From Cavia porcellus (Eukaryota > Chordata > Mammalia > Rodentia > Caviidae): DNA of 64,000 nt. Of the stretch, positions 20,742 to 32,231 are shown piece by piece. Where the stretch lies: NCBI RefSeq assembly GCF_034190915.1, contig NW_026947489.1:63426001-63490000 (forward strand), in the 5' to 3' direction. Both the position numbers and the translations under genes were made by a program. Numbering within the stretch: position 1 is the first letter of the stretch; every line of letters begins with the position of its first letter. The notes under the pieces were generated by a model. The model did not search any database. It saw only the letters and a program-made list of their open reading frames with translations, and was not told where the DNA came from.

Positions 20742-21128
20742 GCTGGGGCTGGGGCTGTAGCTCAGTGGTAGAGTGTTTAACTAGCATGAGTGAACTCTGG
20801 TTTCCATACCCAGGACTGCAAAATAATAATAATACTCATAGTAGTAATGATAATAGTAATCAGGCTGAACATCAGTGCAGCAGTTATTAGAAAATATTGG
20901 TTTTTAAAAGTCCAGGAAAAACGGGCAGGGGATTTAGCTCAGTGGCATAAGTGCCTGCCTTGCAAGCAGGCAGTCGAGAGTTCGATCCCGACAAAAAGGA
21001 AAAAGGCAAAAAAAAAAAAAAAAAAAAAAGTCCAGGCAAAGGGCCAGGGATTAGCTCAGTGGCACAGCACCTGCCTGGCAAGTATGAGGTTCTGAGTTCG
21101 ATTCCCGGTATTCCCCACAAAAAAAAAT
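20742..21128 (+). mobile_element. Three consecutive ID-like SINEs, plus strand
   Basis: Copies at 20742-20826, 20926-21030 (young tail, A20) and 21033-21128. The third abuts the second, and 'gtccaggaaaaacggg' before and 'gtccaggcaaagggcc' between suggest a shared target. Confidence 0.85.
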
Positions 21129-22521
21129 CTGGTCAGTATTCTTGTGCTTAGTTTCTGTTTCATGCCCATTTTCCTATTTGAGTTTCTTAGTGATAAATAT
21201 ATTTATTCTAACTATTGCCAGTTATGTTTATTAAAAATCTTGTAGCTGCTTCTCAAACAAAAACAGCAGAAAATACTTATACCAAGAAACTATTTTCACT
21301 TGCTGTATTAAAATGATTCCTGTTTATTCCTGAAGTGCTTGACTCTTCTCCTGCCTGTAATAGGTCTTCTGCTTTCTAGATTAATTCCACATCTCCTTTT
21401 GGAAGTAAATGTTACTGAAATACATACTGTACAAATACAAGAAGCCCAAGCACCATGTGTTAGTCTTTTTTCTAAAAAGCAATTATGGATTAAGACATAG
21501 GTAGAGAATAATTTGTGTATACTTTAGTATTTGAGTAGAAGACAACTGATACTTCATAAGACACTGTGTTCAATGAGGTAATTAGTGTATGAGGTACTAA
21601 ACGCCCTGACATACTGGAAATTACAACCAGGACTTTCCGTTTGGGCCCAAGTTGTAGAAAAAAGGACTTGTACTGCATTCAGAGAGCTCATAATGCAAAC
21701 TGAATTGATAGAAAAGGAAAAAAGAAATTTAAGACTGGAGATTTAGGTCTGAGGATATGGCTCAGTGATAGAGCACTTTCCTGGCATAGAGAAGTCGCTG
21801 GATTTGACCCCTTCCTCGCATTAAAAAAAAAAGGGAACTCTCACAAGTATCTGAAGAAAGTAGCCTAGAAATCATAGCAGGACAGTCAGAAGTTTCCTTA
21901 TAGCCAGGGCCCAGGGTTAGTGACGCAGGTAGTTAGCAAAAGGCATCAGATTGATGGAAGAAGGAACTCAGCATGGGGCTAAAAATTCAAGTAGACTCTT
22001 TTAGTGTAGGAAACATAATTACAAAGGATGTGGTGCACATCTTCCAATGTTGAAAAAGGAAAGAAAATATGCATTCAGTGCTTCACTTTTACCCCAAATA
22101 CCTTTTAATCCAGATTATGATTTGGTTGTATGTTTCATTCTGCCACACACTAAATGAAAAGCAATAAAGTGAGAGAAAGTGATTTCATCAAAAGGAGAGG
22201 GTCCATGATATAGCTCAGTGGCACAGTGCCTGCCCAGCAAGCACAAGATCATGAGTTCAATACCCCGTACCAAAAAAAAAAAAGATTAGATGAGCCTGGG
22301 GCACCAGGTCTCTGGGAAAACAATGCTTATTTAATTGCTTCATCTTTAAATAGTGGTCATAAAAAGTTAGCTTGAAACCACTGGGCCATACATTACTTTT
22401 GTCCTACAAAAGTTTTTTGAGAACTTGCTAACAAGGTACTCTTTTCATTTTTCAACTTACTTTAACTCCACTAACCTATTCTCAACTTAAAATTTATAAT
22501 TAAAACTTTGTTTTACCTTAG
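21129..22521. other. GDPD1 intron with two ID copies
   Basis: ID+ 21746-21832 and ID+ 22199-22286. Bases 21129-21745 and 22287-22521 are unassigned intron ending at the 'ttttaccttag' acceptor. Confidence 0.6.
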
Positions 22522-22581
22522 GTTAAAAGAACCACATACCATGACCAAGAGTCAAAAGTTTCTCATCTGGCTTTCTGACAA
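22522..22581 (+). CDS. GDPD1: GDPD1 coding exon, 60 bp
   Basis: The exon follows 'ttttaccttag' and ends before GTAAGAAT. With two carried-over bases it begins with a split Lys codon and encodes KLKEPHTMTKSQKFLIWLSD plus two bases. The split codon at its 3' end completes as Lys after splicing to 23702 (AA+A); the donor at 22582 is the only GT that keeps the frame open. Confidence 0.96.
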
Positions 22582-23701
22582 GTAAGAATTCTAGTTTCTT
22601 GATATATAAGAAATTACTATTGCTGTAATTGCTGTAGCTATATTTATTAAATATAATACTTACAATCCAGCACAAACTTCTCTCATGTAATTGGTAATGA
22701 GAACTTGTTGAGTACCTACTCTGCAAGTGTCTATGCTTGGGTCATATAAAACTAGCTTGAGATTTAATGTTACCCGCTATCATGAAAAAAGCACTCATTA
22801 AGTTGAGTGCTTATTCACTCAACTAAATGAATCACTTGGGATTATGTAGCTAATTAATATTAGAGTTGGAATAATCTTTCCCTTCCATTTGTTTGCTGTT
22901 TCTATTAGCCCGTGGTCCAAAACATGATAAAAAGTGTGTATGTCAATATAGGACGTGTAAAAGCATATATTGCCTGTTGGAGTACTTCTTAGAAGTAGTT
23001 GTACCAAGACAACAGCAGAAAAGTAGTCCTGCCTACAGGACAGATACCTACTTTGAAGAAAATGCCTTAATTTCTACAACATGTTGAGTTTAAAATTATG
23101 TAAAAACCATAAAAGTTATTCAGTATTTTAAAATGGAGCCTTGAATGCTTTAATTCATTAATAGTCCTAAATCCCAGCACTGAGGGAGCCTGAAGCAGTT
23201 GAATTGCCATGAGTTCAGTGCCAACCTGAGCTACATAGTGAGTTCAAAGCCAGCTTGAGTACATAACCTGTCTCCCAAAAAATAAAAAAAATTTTAAAAA
23301 ACTTAATCCACTATGTAACTGAACTAAGATGTTGTAGAAATTGACCTGAATTTCCTATCTTATTTAACCTGGAAAGCTGGAAGCACAGACTTCATCCAGA
23401 GGGAGAGGAGGAAGCCTTCTCCATTGAGGTGCTCAGGTGACTAAGGATGGGTCTCCTGGGGATCTGTGGTAACACAAGTGGAAGATCTGGTTGTCCAGCC
23501 AGCATCCAGCAGCTAAAGGGACCCAGCGCTAAGTCGTAAATTACACTACAGCAGCCTGAGGTATTACCTGAGGCCTTTGTTTGCATTGTTGAAGCACTGG
23601 GATTGATTAAATGAGGAATTACTAAACTCTAATTATTTGAGATAGGAATAAAAGCTAAAGAACCAGTAAATACCTAAATCTGTTTTGGTTTTCCTTTCTA
23701 G
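22582..23701. other. GDPD1 intron with one B1 copy
   Basis: B1+ 23167-23290 is the only clear SINE. The remainder, including 23380-23600 where the base composition is more GC-rich, is unassigned. Confidence 0.5.
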
Positions 23702-23753
23702 ATTATTAATGAGGAAAACTTTATTTGACCACCTCACTGCCCGAGGCATTCAA
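23702..23753 (+). CDS. GDPD1: GDPD1 coding exon, 52 bp
   Basis: The exon lies between 'tttcctttctag' and GTAAGTT. It completes the split Lys codon and encodes LLMRKTLFDHLTARGIQ, ending in phase 0. The sequence is the helix-strand stretch just before the last beta strand of the barrel. About 60 bp downstream in the intron there is a small retroposed insertion (23822-23935). Confidence 0.96.
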
Positions 23754-23821
23754 GTAAGTTTCTGGGATGACACATTTTGGAAACAGTGTAGCCCACTGAT
23801 TGACACAGGTTTGAAAGGCAA

Positions 23822-23935
23822 TTATGTTTATTTTTTTTTTTTTTTGTAGTTCTGTATTATGTGTAACCTTACACTGCTTTGTCTTGTTTTGTGTTTTTCT
23901 CTTTTTCCTCTTAAATAAAAAAAAAAAAAAAAAAA
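23822..23935 (+). mobile_element. Short retroposed transcript 3' end with 9 bp target-site duplication
   Basis: GAAAGGCAA occurs at 23813-23821 and again at 23936-23944. Between them lie 114 bp that end in AAATAAA followed directly by an A tract, and no B1 or ID sequence. It looks like the 5'-truncated 3' end of a polyadenylated RNA; the source RNA is unknown. Confidence 0.7.
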
Positions 23936-23960
23936 GAAAGGCAAGGGCTTTTCAGTGACT

Positions 23961-24381
23961 TGTGAAGAAGTCTGACTGCTGCCATCTTAGGCGTACCAGA
24001 GACCACTTTAGGCCTCTTCTGTCCCTCTGTGCTTTTACCCTTGCTAAAGATGTCCAGCCATCGGTCCCTAAGGTCACGACACCCAGGACTCCCAGAATTC
24101 CTCAGCCCTGCCCTTCACAGACAGCCACCACTCTCCTGCTTGCTCAGCTTGTCCCTGTCAGGGAGCCCCAGCTCCTTTTCTCTAAATTCTTCCCCTTTGA
24201 AAGTCCCATCTGGACCTTTGCTTCCTGGTGCCCCTTTGCGCTTGTGACCCTCTAAAGACCCTATGGCCTGTAGAAGAGTTGCCTGTCTGGCCTATTGTGG
24301 CAGGGCACTCTCTCAGATTTGTTCTGAAATACACCTGTCCTGCTGAGGTCCTCTCTTAGTTTTTCTTCCTTTTTCCTAACA
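23961..24381 (+). repeat. Possible solo LTR
   Basis: TGTGAAGAAGTCTGACTGC begins a 421 bp C-rich segment ending 'ttttcctaaca' (TG...CA). Near its end is 'ttctgaaatacacctgtcc', a position where many ERV1 LTRs have AATAAA. No target-site duplication was found. Confidence 0.4.
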
Positions 24382-24695
24382 ATTTCAGCGCTGACTCTGA
24401 TGCTGATACCTTACTGATTAACAAATGAGGACTGTGAGCTCTGCCTTACAGTTAGTGATAGGGCATCAGTCTCCGTGTAGCTTGATTGCTGTTATGTAAG
24501 GAGGAGAGCAGCTGAGGCCAGAGTGGTGGGACTGTGCGTTTAATGAGCAAAACCGAGTTGGTTAAAGGAGTTGATGTTTTTGATTTCTTAAAATGACAAG
24601 GGTTAGTTCTAAGTGTGCTGAGATTATAGTGGATACATGTTATAAAGAATTTTTTTATTTTAACATTTCATACTTCTCATGATTCTGATTTTCAG

Positions 24696-24818
24696 GTGTA
24701 CATTTGGGTATTAAATGATGAACAAGAGTACAAAAGAGCTTTTGATCTGGGAGCAACCGGAGTCATGACCGACTTTCCAACAAAGCTGAAGGATTTTTTA
24801 CATAATTTTCCAGCATAG
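24696..24818 (+). CDS. GDPD1: GDPD1 terminal coding exon with stop codon
   Basis: After the 'ctgattttcag' acceptor the exon encodes VYIWVLNDEQEYKRAFDLGA, then TGVMTDFPTKLKDFLHNFPA and TAG at 24816-24818. The W-V-L-N strand and the GATGVMTD-P turn are the C-terminal signature of GDPD-family TIM barrels. The seven exons total 207 residues, matching the C-terminal portion of a protein of about 314 residues. No inactivating change is seen, so the gene appears functional in this part. Confidence 0.97.
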   Translation: MYIWVLNDEQEYKRAFDLGATGVMTDFPTKLKDFLHNFPA

Positions 24819-25241
24819 AAAGGTACTTGAATGTATTCAGAGAAACCATGGAAAGATCTAAGAAGAGAATATATCACCATCATTTCCCTAAGATACTTCC
24901 AGAATGATACATGGTTTAATCTAAGTTTTGATTACCTCATTTTTAAGCCTGTATGAGAATGTAGAAACTATATATTGTATATTTATTTTAAACAGTACAG
25001 CATATTTTACAATTGTAAATTGTTCAGAAAGATAACTGGTAGGAGATGTAAGTACATTATTGATGAAGATATTTGTATATATTGCAGTATTCTACTATAA
25101 TTACATCTGAAATCAGAGACTGTTGGATAAATTTGCTGTTAGTTTCATTGGAATAAGACCAACTTCTTAGTAAAAGAAAGTTATTGAAGGCCATTACAGC
25201 TGCTCTGCACTGTTTCATTATATGTAGAAACATCTTCATTA

Positions 25242-25642
25242 AGCCAGGCATGATGGTGCACTCCTGTAATTCCAGCACTTGGGAGGCTGAGGCAGGAGGA
25301 TCATTGCAAGTTCAAGACCAGTCTAGGCTACAAAGTGAGGTCAAGGCCAGCCTTTTTGAGACTCTGTCTCAAAAAGACAAAAAGAGAGAGAATATAATGA
25401 AAGAAGAGCTTGAAAAGCAATGCTCTAGTTTTCCAGCAAGTTATACATTGTTAGTAGAAGGCAGGCTCAAAGAAATAACTGAGCCAGGTGTGATGGCACA
25501 CACCTGTAATCCCAGCACTTGGGAGACTGAGGCAGGAAGATCACTTGAATTTGAGGGCAGCCTGGACTACATAGTAAGTTCAAAGCAACCTGAACTGTAG
25601 TGAGATAACTGTCTTTAAAAAAAAAAAAAAAAAAAAAAAAGT
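25242..25642 (+). mobile_element. Two B1-like SINEs in the GDPD1 3' UTR
   Basis: Copies at 25242-25390 and 25483-25642, both sense. The first ends 'tctcaaaaagacaaaaagag'; the second has a 20-base A tail. Confidence 0.85.
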
Positions 25643-26129
25643 AGACTTTTCAACTGTAGATTAAGACCATGTCCAGATAGTCATTTTTTTTAATGATTTC
25701 TCTAAGAAAATGCAAGATTTTCGTTTTTTGGCCTTGACTGTTTGAGTCTACATCTAGATTTTAAATAACACCTTGAACTCTAATAATGTTATTAAGCTGT
25801 TGGAAGTATACATATCATTGTTTGTAATTCTGCTAGTATGAACCACTGTCCCTGATCTTTACAAATTCAGTCTTCTAAACATTAAGTAGAAACAGATTTT
25901 CCCAAAACTTGCTCGGTTTTTATGATGTGACTTCATGTAAATGTTTCTGAGTTTTTTGACTAATTTTTATGCTCTCAAATTGATAGATAAATATAATCTG
26001 AAGTGTGTCTTTTACCCATATTGTGTCTTTCACTTGGAGTTTGATATTTGTACAGCTATGAAGGATGACTATACTCTCTCACCTGTCCCTGGAAGACATA
26101 TGTATTGTTTGCGTTGTTGTTTAACCCGA

Positions 26130-26135
26130 AATAAA
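26130..26135 (+). promoter_or_regulatory. Canonical AATAAA poly(A) signal of GDPD1
   Basis: AATAAA is followed within about 20 bases by a GT-rich stretch (gtaagtgtcattgttc, then acagttgtagtttc), the expected layout of a cleavage and polyadenylation site. It is the first AATAAA in non-SINE DNA that has a GT-rich element after it. Confidence 0.6.
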
Positions 26136-26278
26136 GTTTTCCAAGAACAAAGTAAGTGTCATTGTTCTACAGTTGTAGTTTCAAGTATATTCTATAAGCT
26201 TTTTTGCAGAATTTAGTGAGGTGATTAATTGATGGTACGAGTAAATGCATCTTAGATTTCACTCTAGAGAAAAAAATA

Positions 26279-26815
26279 CAGCCATGTGTGGTGATGTGTG
26301 CCTGTAATTACATCATTCAGGAGGCTGAGGCTGGATGATCACCAGAAGTTCGAGGCCAGCCTGAACTACATAGTGAGACCCTGTTTTAAAAGATAGATAT
26401 AGATATATAGATATGGAAGTTATTTCTTGCATTGAATAAAAGATTCAGCAGATAATCTATTGAGGATTTTGGGGGGTTTTTTTGAGACCAGAGAGTTTGA
26501 GACCAGCCTGGGCTACATAGTGAGTACAAGCCAGCCTGAACTATATATTAAGAACCTGTCTTAAAAAAACTAAAAAAACGAAAACATGTTGAAGTAGGGC
26601 TGGAGTTTTAGCTCAGTGGTAGAGCACTTGCCTACCCTGCCTAAGGCCTTGAGTTAATGCTCAGTGCTGCAGGGAGGAAAAAAAATAAAGGAAACTAAAA
26701 TGCTTACTGGGCAAGAAGAATCCTTATGAGCAGCTAAAACCCTTAGGCCTCATAAGTGAGCTAATTCTTGGGAGGCAGACACTTGTGCCATTGAGCTGTA
26801 TCCCCAAGCACTCAA
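26279..26815 (+). mobile_element. SINE cluster after GDPD1
   Basis: B1+ 26279-26395, a 3' B1 half at 26485-26570, ID+ 26597-26690, and an antisense ID fragment near 26750-26815. Confidence 0.7.
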
Positions 26816-26829
26816 ATCTGATAAGTTTC

Positions 26830-27775
26830 CTCCCATGAGCCATGCAAACCATGGGGGGGGGGGTCCCAGGAAGATATGGCACCCTTCCCATGAGCTGGCA
26901 GATGCCATGCTAGGACCTGGGAGGAGTACAAGAAGCCAGTTCACTCTTCTCATGAGCCTACTTGCACTTGAGCTGAGAATCAAGAATGCCACACCTCCCA
27001 GAGCCCTCAGGCAACGGACTGATTTGGATGACAAATTGAGCTGATAACAACTGAGGTAAAAAAAACAACTAAATGCTTGTATTGTTTGATTGACTTTGCA
27101 GGCCTAAGGGCACTAGTCTGAGCATCTATTAGGCGGATAACAGGATGCAATATAGCAAATATGGGAGATTTCCTTCTGTCTCATTTTTGAAATCCAGTGT
27201 TGTTCTCACTGTTTTGTTTTGTTCTGATTTTTTTTGGAGGGGGTACCAGGGATCGAATTCATGACTTCATGCTTGCCAGACAGGCGCTTGTGCCACTGAG
27301 CTAAATCCTGTTCTGATTTATTTTATTTTATTCAATGTTCTGTTTTGATTCATTTTATTCTGTTTTGTTTTATTTGCTTTTACTATGTCTGGTGGTATAG
27401 ACAACTATTTTAAAGATAATAAGATTTATTACGAGTTTTTTTGGGGTCTTTTTTTGGTACTGGGGATCAAACTCATGACCTTGCACTTACCAAGCATGCA
27501 CTGTGCCATTGAGCTATATCCCTGAACAACAAGATACATTATGGGGCTGGGGATTTAGCTCAGCGGCATAAGCACCTGCCTTGCAAGCAGCGGTCGTGAG
27601 TTTGATTCCCAGTACCAATAAAAAAAAAAAAAAGAAAAGATATATTATGGTAGCCATTGTTGATGTCTTATTATCATGTTTTGAAATTCTGTACCAGTTT
27701 CACTGTTTTGTTTTGACTGGCTTTATTCTGTTTTGTTTTGTGAGGTTTTATTGTCTTTCAAATAAAAAATAAATT
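26830..27775 (+). repeat. ~150 bp tandem-unit repeat, copy 2, with three ID insertions
   Basis: A GC-rich 5' part ('gccatgctaggacctgggag') is followed by diverged units (anchors near 27120 and 27390, e.g. 'gtggtatagacaactatttt') with 'ctgttttgttttatttgc' spacers. The end is 'caaataaaaaataaatttgg'. It is interrupted by ID- 27235-27310, ID- 27446-27523 and ID+ 27543-27635. The last insertion has AAGATACATTATG / AAGATATATTATG duplications. Confidence 0.55.
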
Positions 27776-27902
27776 TGGTAAATTTGTGTAAAACTTGACA
27801 CTGACAATAAAACTTTATGTATAACTCAAAAAAATCAAAATGTTAAGATGACAGGTTTCATGGTATGTGTAGTTTTGCTGCCATTAAAACTAGTAATTTC
27901 AA

Positions 27903-28134
27903 GCAGGTATGGTGGTGCACATCTATAATCCAGCATTCAAGAGGCTGAGGCAGGAGGATTATTGCAAATTTGAGAACATCCTGGGCTACAAAATGAGCCC
28001 AAGGCTATCCTGAAGTGCATGGGGAAGTCTTTCTCTCAAAAAGACAAAAAAGAAAGAAAGAAAACAACAAAAAAAGAAAAACCAGACCAAAAAGAAAGAA
28101 AGAAAGAAAGAAAACAACAAAAAAAGAAAAACCA
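27903..28134 (+). mobile_element. B1-like SINE with a duplicated AAAG-rich tail
   Basis: B1+ 27903-28045 is followed by two ~45 bp blocks, each with (GAAA)n and 'acaacaaaaaaagaaaaacc' (to 28088 and to 28134), a tandem duplication of the tail. Confidence 0.75.
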
Positions 28135-28334
28135 GTTTCAGTTCTGACAATTTGTGAAAAGAAATGTTTATTTCCTTTCCCTTTAGAAGATGTCAAATAA
28201 ATAGAATAGTCAGATGTTTGATTCTGGATTGAATCTTTTTTTTTTTTAATTATAGTATCTCTTTTGTTTTTTAATGTTCCTTCATAGAGTTTCTTTCTCT
28301 TTGTCTCTGTCTCTGTCTCTATCTCTTTCTCTGT

Positions 28335-28592
28335 TTGGTACCAGAAATCAAACTCAAGACCTCACACTTGCCAGGCAGATGCTGTGCCACTGAGCTATAT
28401 TCCTGAACACATGTGCGCACGCAAACACACACCTTTTTTTTTTTTTTGTCATTTTGAAACAGGGTCTCACCATGCAGTTCAGGGTTGCCTTGAGCTCACT
28501 TTGTAACCCAGGCTGGGTTTGAACTCGAAACAGTCCTCCTGCCTCAGCCTCCTGAGCTCTGGGATTATAGGAGTGTGCCACCATGCTAAGCA
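28335..28592 (-). mobile_element. ID-like and B1-like SINEs, minus strand
   Basis: ID- 28335-28405 preceded by a (TCTCTG)n tract, then B1- 28445-28592. Confidence 0.8.
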
Positions 28593-28599
28593 AATCAAT

Positions 28600-29338
28600 G
28601 AACCACCTGTCAAAGATGTTTTGAGATTGGTAAAATTTTAATATAGATATTAAATGAGATTTTTAAAAATTAATGGATACAATTGTTCCATTGAAGCAAG
28701 TTACAAAACAACATGTACATAGTTTCATTTTGGTTTAAAAAAAAAAAACTATGTTGATGCATATCTCTTCAGGAAAATTATGTCAAGACAGTATGGAAGA
28801 CCCCAGCAGTGAGCCCCAGTCTCCTTCCAGGTGTCATGGTGCAGGGCAGAAAGAAAAAAGAGCAAGAGACAAAATGGCAGTGCAGCTGGGCTCCAGGATG
28901 ACCAATTCTCAAGGAATGAAAGGCCATGAAGCAGCCAGCACTTACTGACTGAGGAGGGGATTATCACATAACTCAAGAGGATGGTGGTAATCTAAAACTG
29001 ATGAGACTCTTGCTGTGGAGCATCTCTAGTCTTAGCAATCCTAGTCTTGGTCTTAGTAGGTGGGAGAGACCCACCCCTAAAGAGATGATGGGAAACCTCA
29101 AAAGGATGATACCCAAAATTCTAAGCCTGAGTTCATCCATTAGGGAAGTATGAGTTCCCATCCATTAGGGAGTTCATCCATTAGGGAAGCCATTGTGGAT
29201 TTGTGGCCCCCAACAGGTAAGCAATGAGATAATTTTTGGTTGTTTCAGTGTAATGTTTTTATATTTTTCAATTTTCACAATTGGTTTCATACTAACATTT
29301 TATTTTTATTTTAAAAATTAAGCAAAAAATTAGAAAAA
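28600..29338. other. Intergenic, with a small triplicated motif
   Basis: Mostly unassigned. 'tccattagggaag' occurs at about 29136 and 29178, and 'tccattagggag' lies between them, giving a short irregular triplication. Confidence 0.5.
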
Positions 29339-29339
29339 G

Positions 29340-29491
29340 GACATGGTGGTGCATGCCTATAATCCTAGTGTTCTGAGACTGAGGCAGGAAGATAGCCGTG
29401 AATTCAAGGCTAGCCTGGGCTGCACAATGAATTCAAGGCCAGCCTGAACTACAGACCAAGACCTATCTCAAAAAAAAAAAAAAAAAAAAAA
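29340..29491 (+). mobile_element. B1-like SINE just left of the second retrovirus
   Basis: A complete copy with a ~23-base A tail, 40 bp from the retroviral target-site duplication. Confidence 0.85.
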
Positions 29492-29531
29492 ATGTTGGTA
29501 ACAAGCATAAATTGTGATCTTTGGTCCTCAC

Positions 29532-29892
29532 TGATAGAACTGTGGGGGACCGGTGACGGCTGAAAAGATAAGAAGTGTGAAATATAAATGACCTTTATTT
29601 TGAGAATGCAGGGAGAGACACCCCCGATCCCCTGGGGCACGGCATCTCCCCCCGGGGTCGGCAGTCTCTCCGTGGAACACATGGAGTGGAGGCATATAAG
29701 TAGCCTAGGTTTGAGGTGGAACCCATGATGCACAGGTAGCCCATTGGCACTCATTTGGTGCCAGAAATAAATTCCTAGGGGTGGGGAAGATACAGTCACA
29801 GGTAAATTCCTAGGGGTGGGGAAGATGGAGTTCCTTGGTTCCACCTGAGGCTTTACCGGCTTCAGTGTCCAGTCTGGGCCAAAACTCTTTCA
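29532..29892 (-). repeat. 3' LTR of the second retrovirus
   Basis: The LTR is TG...CA on the minus strand with AATAAAGG at the expected place; on the plus strand it begins 'tgatagaactgtggggg'. A direct repeat 'aaattcctaggggtgggg' occurs twice (about 29768 and 29801), and in shorter form in the other LTRs. Its R-U5 differs from that of the first element, while U3 is clearly shared. Confidence 0.87.
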
Positions 29893-29941
29893 TATCCTGT
29901 CTTATTATTATTATTATGAAAAGGGGCGAAGATTTCTTTTT

Positions 29942-31516
29942 TTACTGCTTCCTGCTGGAAAGGGGCGTTGTGCTGGAGTCTAGGGGAGTCGATGGGATGA
30001 TGGTTGATGCCCAGGTAGAGGCTGTTGCCAGGTGTTTTAGCCAGGACAACTTCATTGGTGAATGCACGTATGTTAGTCTGGAAAAACAAAGAGACAAGAT
30101 ATTATGAGGAGGCATGGCACTGTCATATTTAAGGACCCAGGTGAGGTAAAAGGAAAGGTGCTTTTGATTTTGATATGTCATTATATCAGGACCATGTTGA
30201 GGTAGAAACATTTCCACGGTGAGGCAGAATTCTGAAAAATAAACGTGGAGTAAGGAGGAGTGAAGTTATAAGAGGTGATTACTCCCCCATCTGAAAGGGT
30301 AGAAGTTAAGAGGGTAAGGCTTGTCTCTGGTATGCATGACATAGGAGTCTTTAGGAAATACTGTTGAGAGTCCTGCTGTAAAAAAGGATATGAAATTAGA
30401 AACCAAATTGGATATCAAAACATGACTTAGCTTGTGAACTGTGGCTGCGAGGCCTTGGTAAAGCAGAGATGAGTAGGCAAAAAGGATGGTTAGATCTAGG
30501 GCTGGAAGGGTGCCACTTAGCCTGAGTGATGTGAAACCAGGATGGCAGGCTAGCAACTTTGATCATTGTTGAGGTTGCCAGGAATATTAGGTATGGGTCG
30601 CTGTAACCTGGTTGTAGTCCTTGGAATGATTTGGTGTAACAGAACTTTAGCAAGTATATCAGCAGTTTTTCTGGTTGTGGGAAAGGCTTGTATGTATCCT
30701 GAAAAAGCATAAACAAAGGTGGCAAAATTTATCTGTCAGTCTTGACCAGGGTTGTCTGAGAAACTGGTGAGTAAGAAAGGAAGGGGGTGGTCTATATCAC
30801 TGAGGAGAGGTTTATTAGCGATAGCAGGTGTAAGCTGTTGAGGCCTCAGTGTCTGGGTCAGCCTCTATAAACACAAGGAAATAAGAAGCATTTTTAAGAT
30901 TTAGGACTATAGAGGGAGTGGTGGAGGGAAGATTTGGCACCACTGGGTGGATTGGGAAGAAGCAGTCTGGAACCTGCACGAAATAGGCCCTGTTTGTAAA
31001 TGGCATAGGTTGACCTTTAATACCCCCTAGAGATTGAGGACTTACTGTAGTGGCCTGAAAACTCAGGAGGAACTCTGTATATATGGCCTCTATGTCCACA
31101 AATATAGAGAATGTCTAACTTGAGACTTTTAGTGGGACTTGGACTCTGAGAAGGACACCATAAAGGGGGCTGTTGTTGGCCCTGAGCCCGTCAGTCTTCA
31201 GCAGCAAGTTTAAACAGATCTGTTGGTGATGAATCTGGCAGTGTTAGCATTTCCTGTGAGGGCTGGAAGTTAGGATGGCTTACCCACTCTGGGACAGTCC
31301 AGTAGCCCTGGGGTAAGGTCTCAAAGGAATGCCAGGATGGGGCACTCTCTTGCCCAATGTCTTCTGCTGCATTTGAGCATGGTCCATGGCGGGGGCCCAG
31401 GCAGCTCCACCTTGTGTTGGTTTACCTGTCTCAGAACTCCAAGTGTCACGGTTATCTCTGTTGTTGAAAATATGAAAAGCCACATTAAGAAGGTCTCTGT
31501 GGAGTTTGAAGGTCAA
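29942..31516 (-). pseudogene. Degraded internal coding remnants in the second retrovirus
   Basis: Short frames remain at 29942-30217, 30266-30556, 30396-30725, 30815-31099 and 31280-31516. Those at 29942 and 30266-30725 correspond to the env-like frames of the first element but are broken into overlapping frames by indels. The frame at 30815-31099 (MDIEAIYTEFLLSFQATTVS...) is matched in nucleotide sequence at 3720-3930 of the first copy, where it is interrupted. None is intact. Confidence 0.4.
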
Positions 31517-32231
31517 GTTTTGCCTTTTCGTTTGGGATTTGGACTACAGTGGAAGGTATCTGTAGAATTAAATAAGTATGCAGAAGTCAAATATAATCAA
31601 CAGGGTATTTGTAACAGGTGCAGAGAATCTTAGGAAATGACATGTCATTTATATCATATATAAGTATCACTTTATGTTGTTAAAATGTGTAATGCCATCT
31701 GATTTTTGGAGGATGACCTGTTTAATTAATTTTTACCTTTTTATTTATGAGCAAATTCAGCTACAATGTTACTTAATATCAATTGAATATAGTTAATTAT
31801 GGCTCGGTGGAGGGCTGAGCCAGGACAGGCAGACAGGCTGGGAAAGGTTTAAGTTTGGCTTCTGCCGCAGTGTTGGTCTTGTTGTTTTGCATATATCATA
31901 CAACCCTTGTCTTGGAAAAGAGCTAGTGGTTCCTAGCAAAAGGAATTTATAATTATTTTTAAAGTTTAGTTGTTAAACAGGAGATCAGTGACAATACAGT
32001 ATAATATAGGCAGTAAGCTTAACATAGAACATTACTGGTGGTTTACAGCAAAAGGAATTTATAAATACCTCTTAATTTTAATTGTTAAATGTTTAGGAGA
32101 TTACTAAAGGCTGGAAAGTGGCGAGGAAACAAAGGGGACGCTGGCGGGGAAAGGACACACATTCCCAAAACAAAGGCTTAAAGATAGAGAGTTTTGTAAA
32201 CTTGTTGTCAGTGTCATAAGCTATAGGTAGG

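Larger units (their letters stand above)
24819..26160 (+). other. GDPD1: GDPD1 3' untranslated region
   Basis: AT-rich sequence continues from the stop codon to the first convincing poly(A) signal at 26130. Two B1-like SINEs in sense orientation (25242-25390 and 25483-25642, the second with a ~20 bp A tail) are embedded in it, so part of the mature 3' UTR would be SINE-derived. The end point is inferred from the signal and has no transcript support. Confidence 0.6.

Noticed and set aside
20742..21128. Possible tRNA genes (A and B boxes present)
   Set aside because: The anticodon arm and acceptor stem do not fold as a tRNA, the copies have A tails and target-site duplications, and they are dispersed: ID-type SINEs.
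28047..28134. CRISPR-like spaced repeat
   Set aside because: Simple AAAG-rich tail duplication in mammalian DNA; no spacers.
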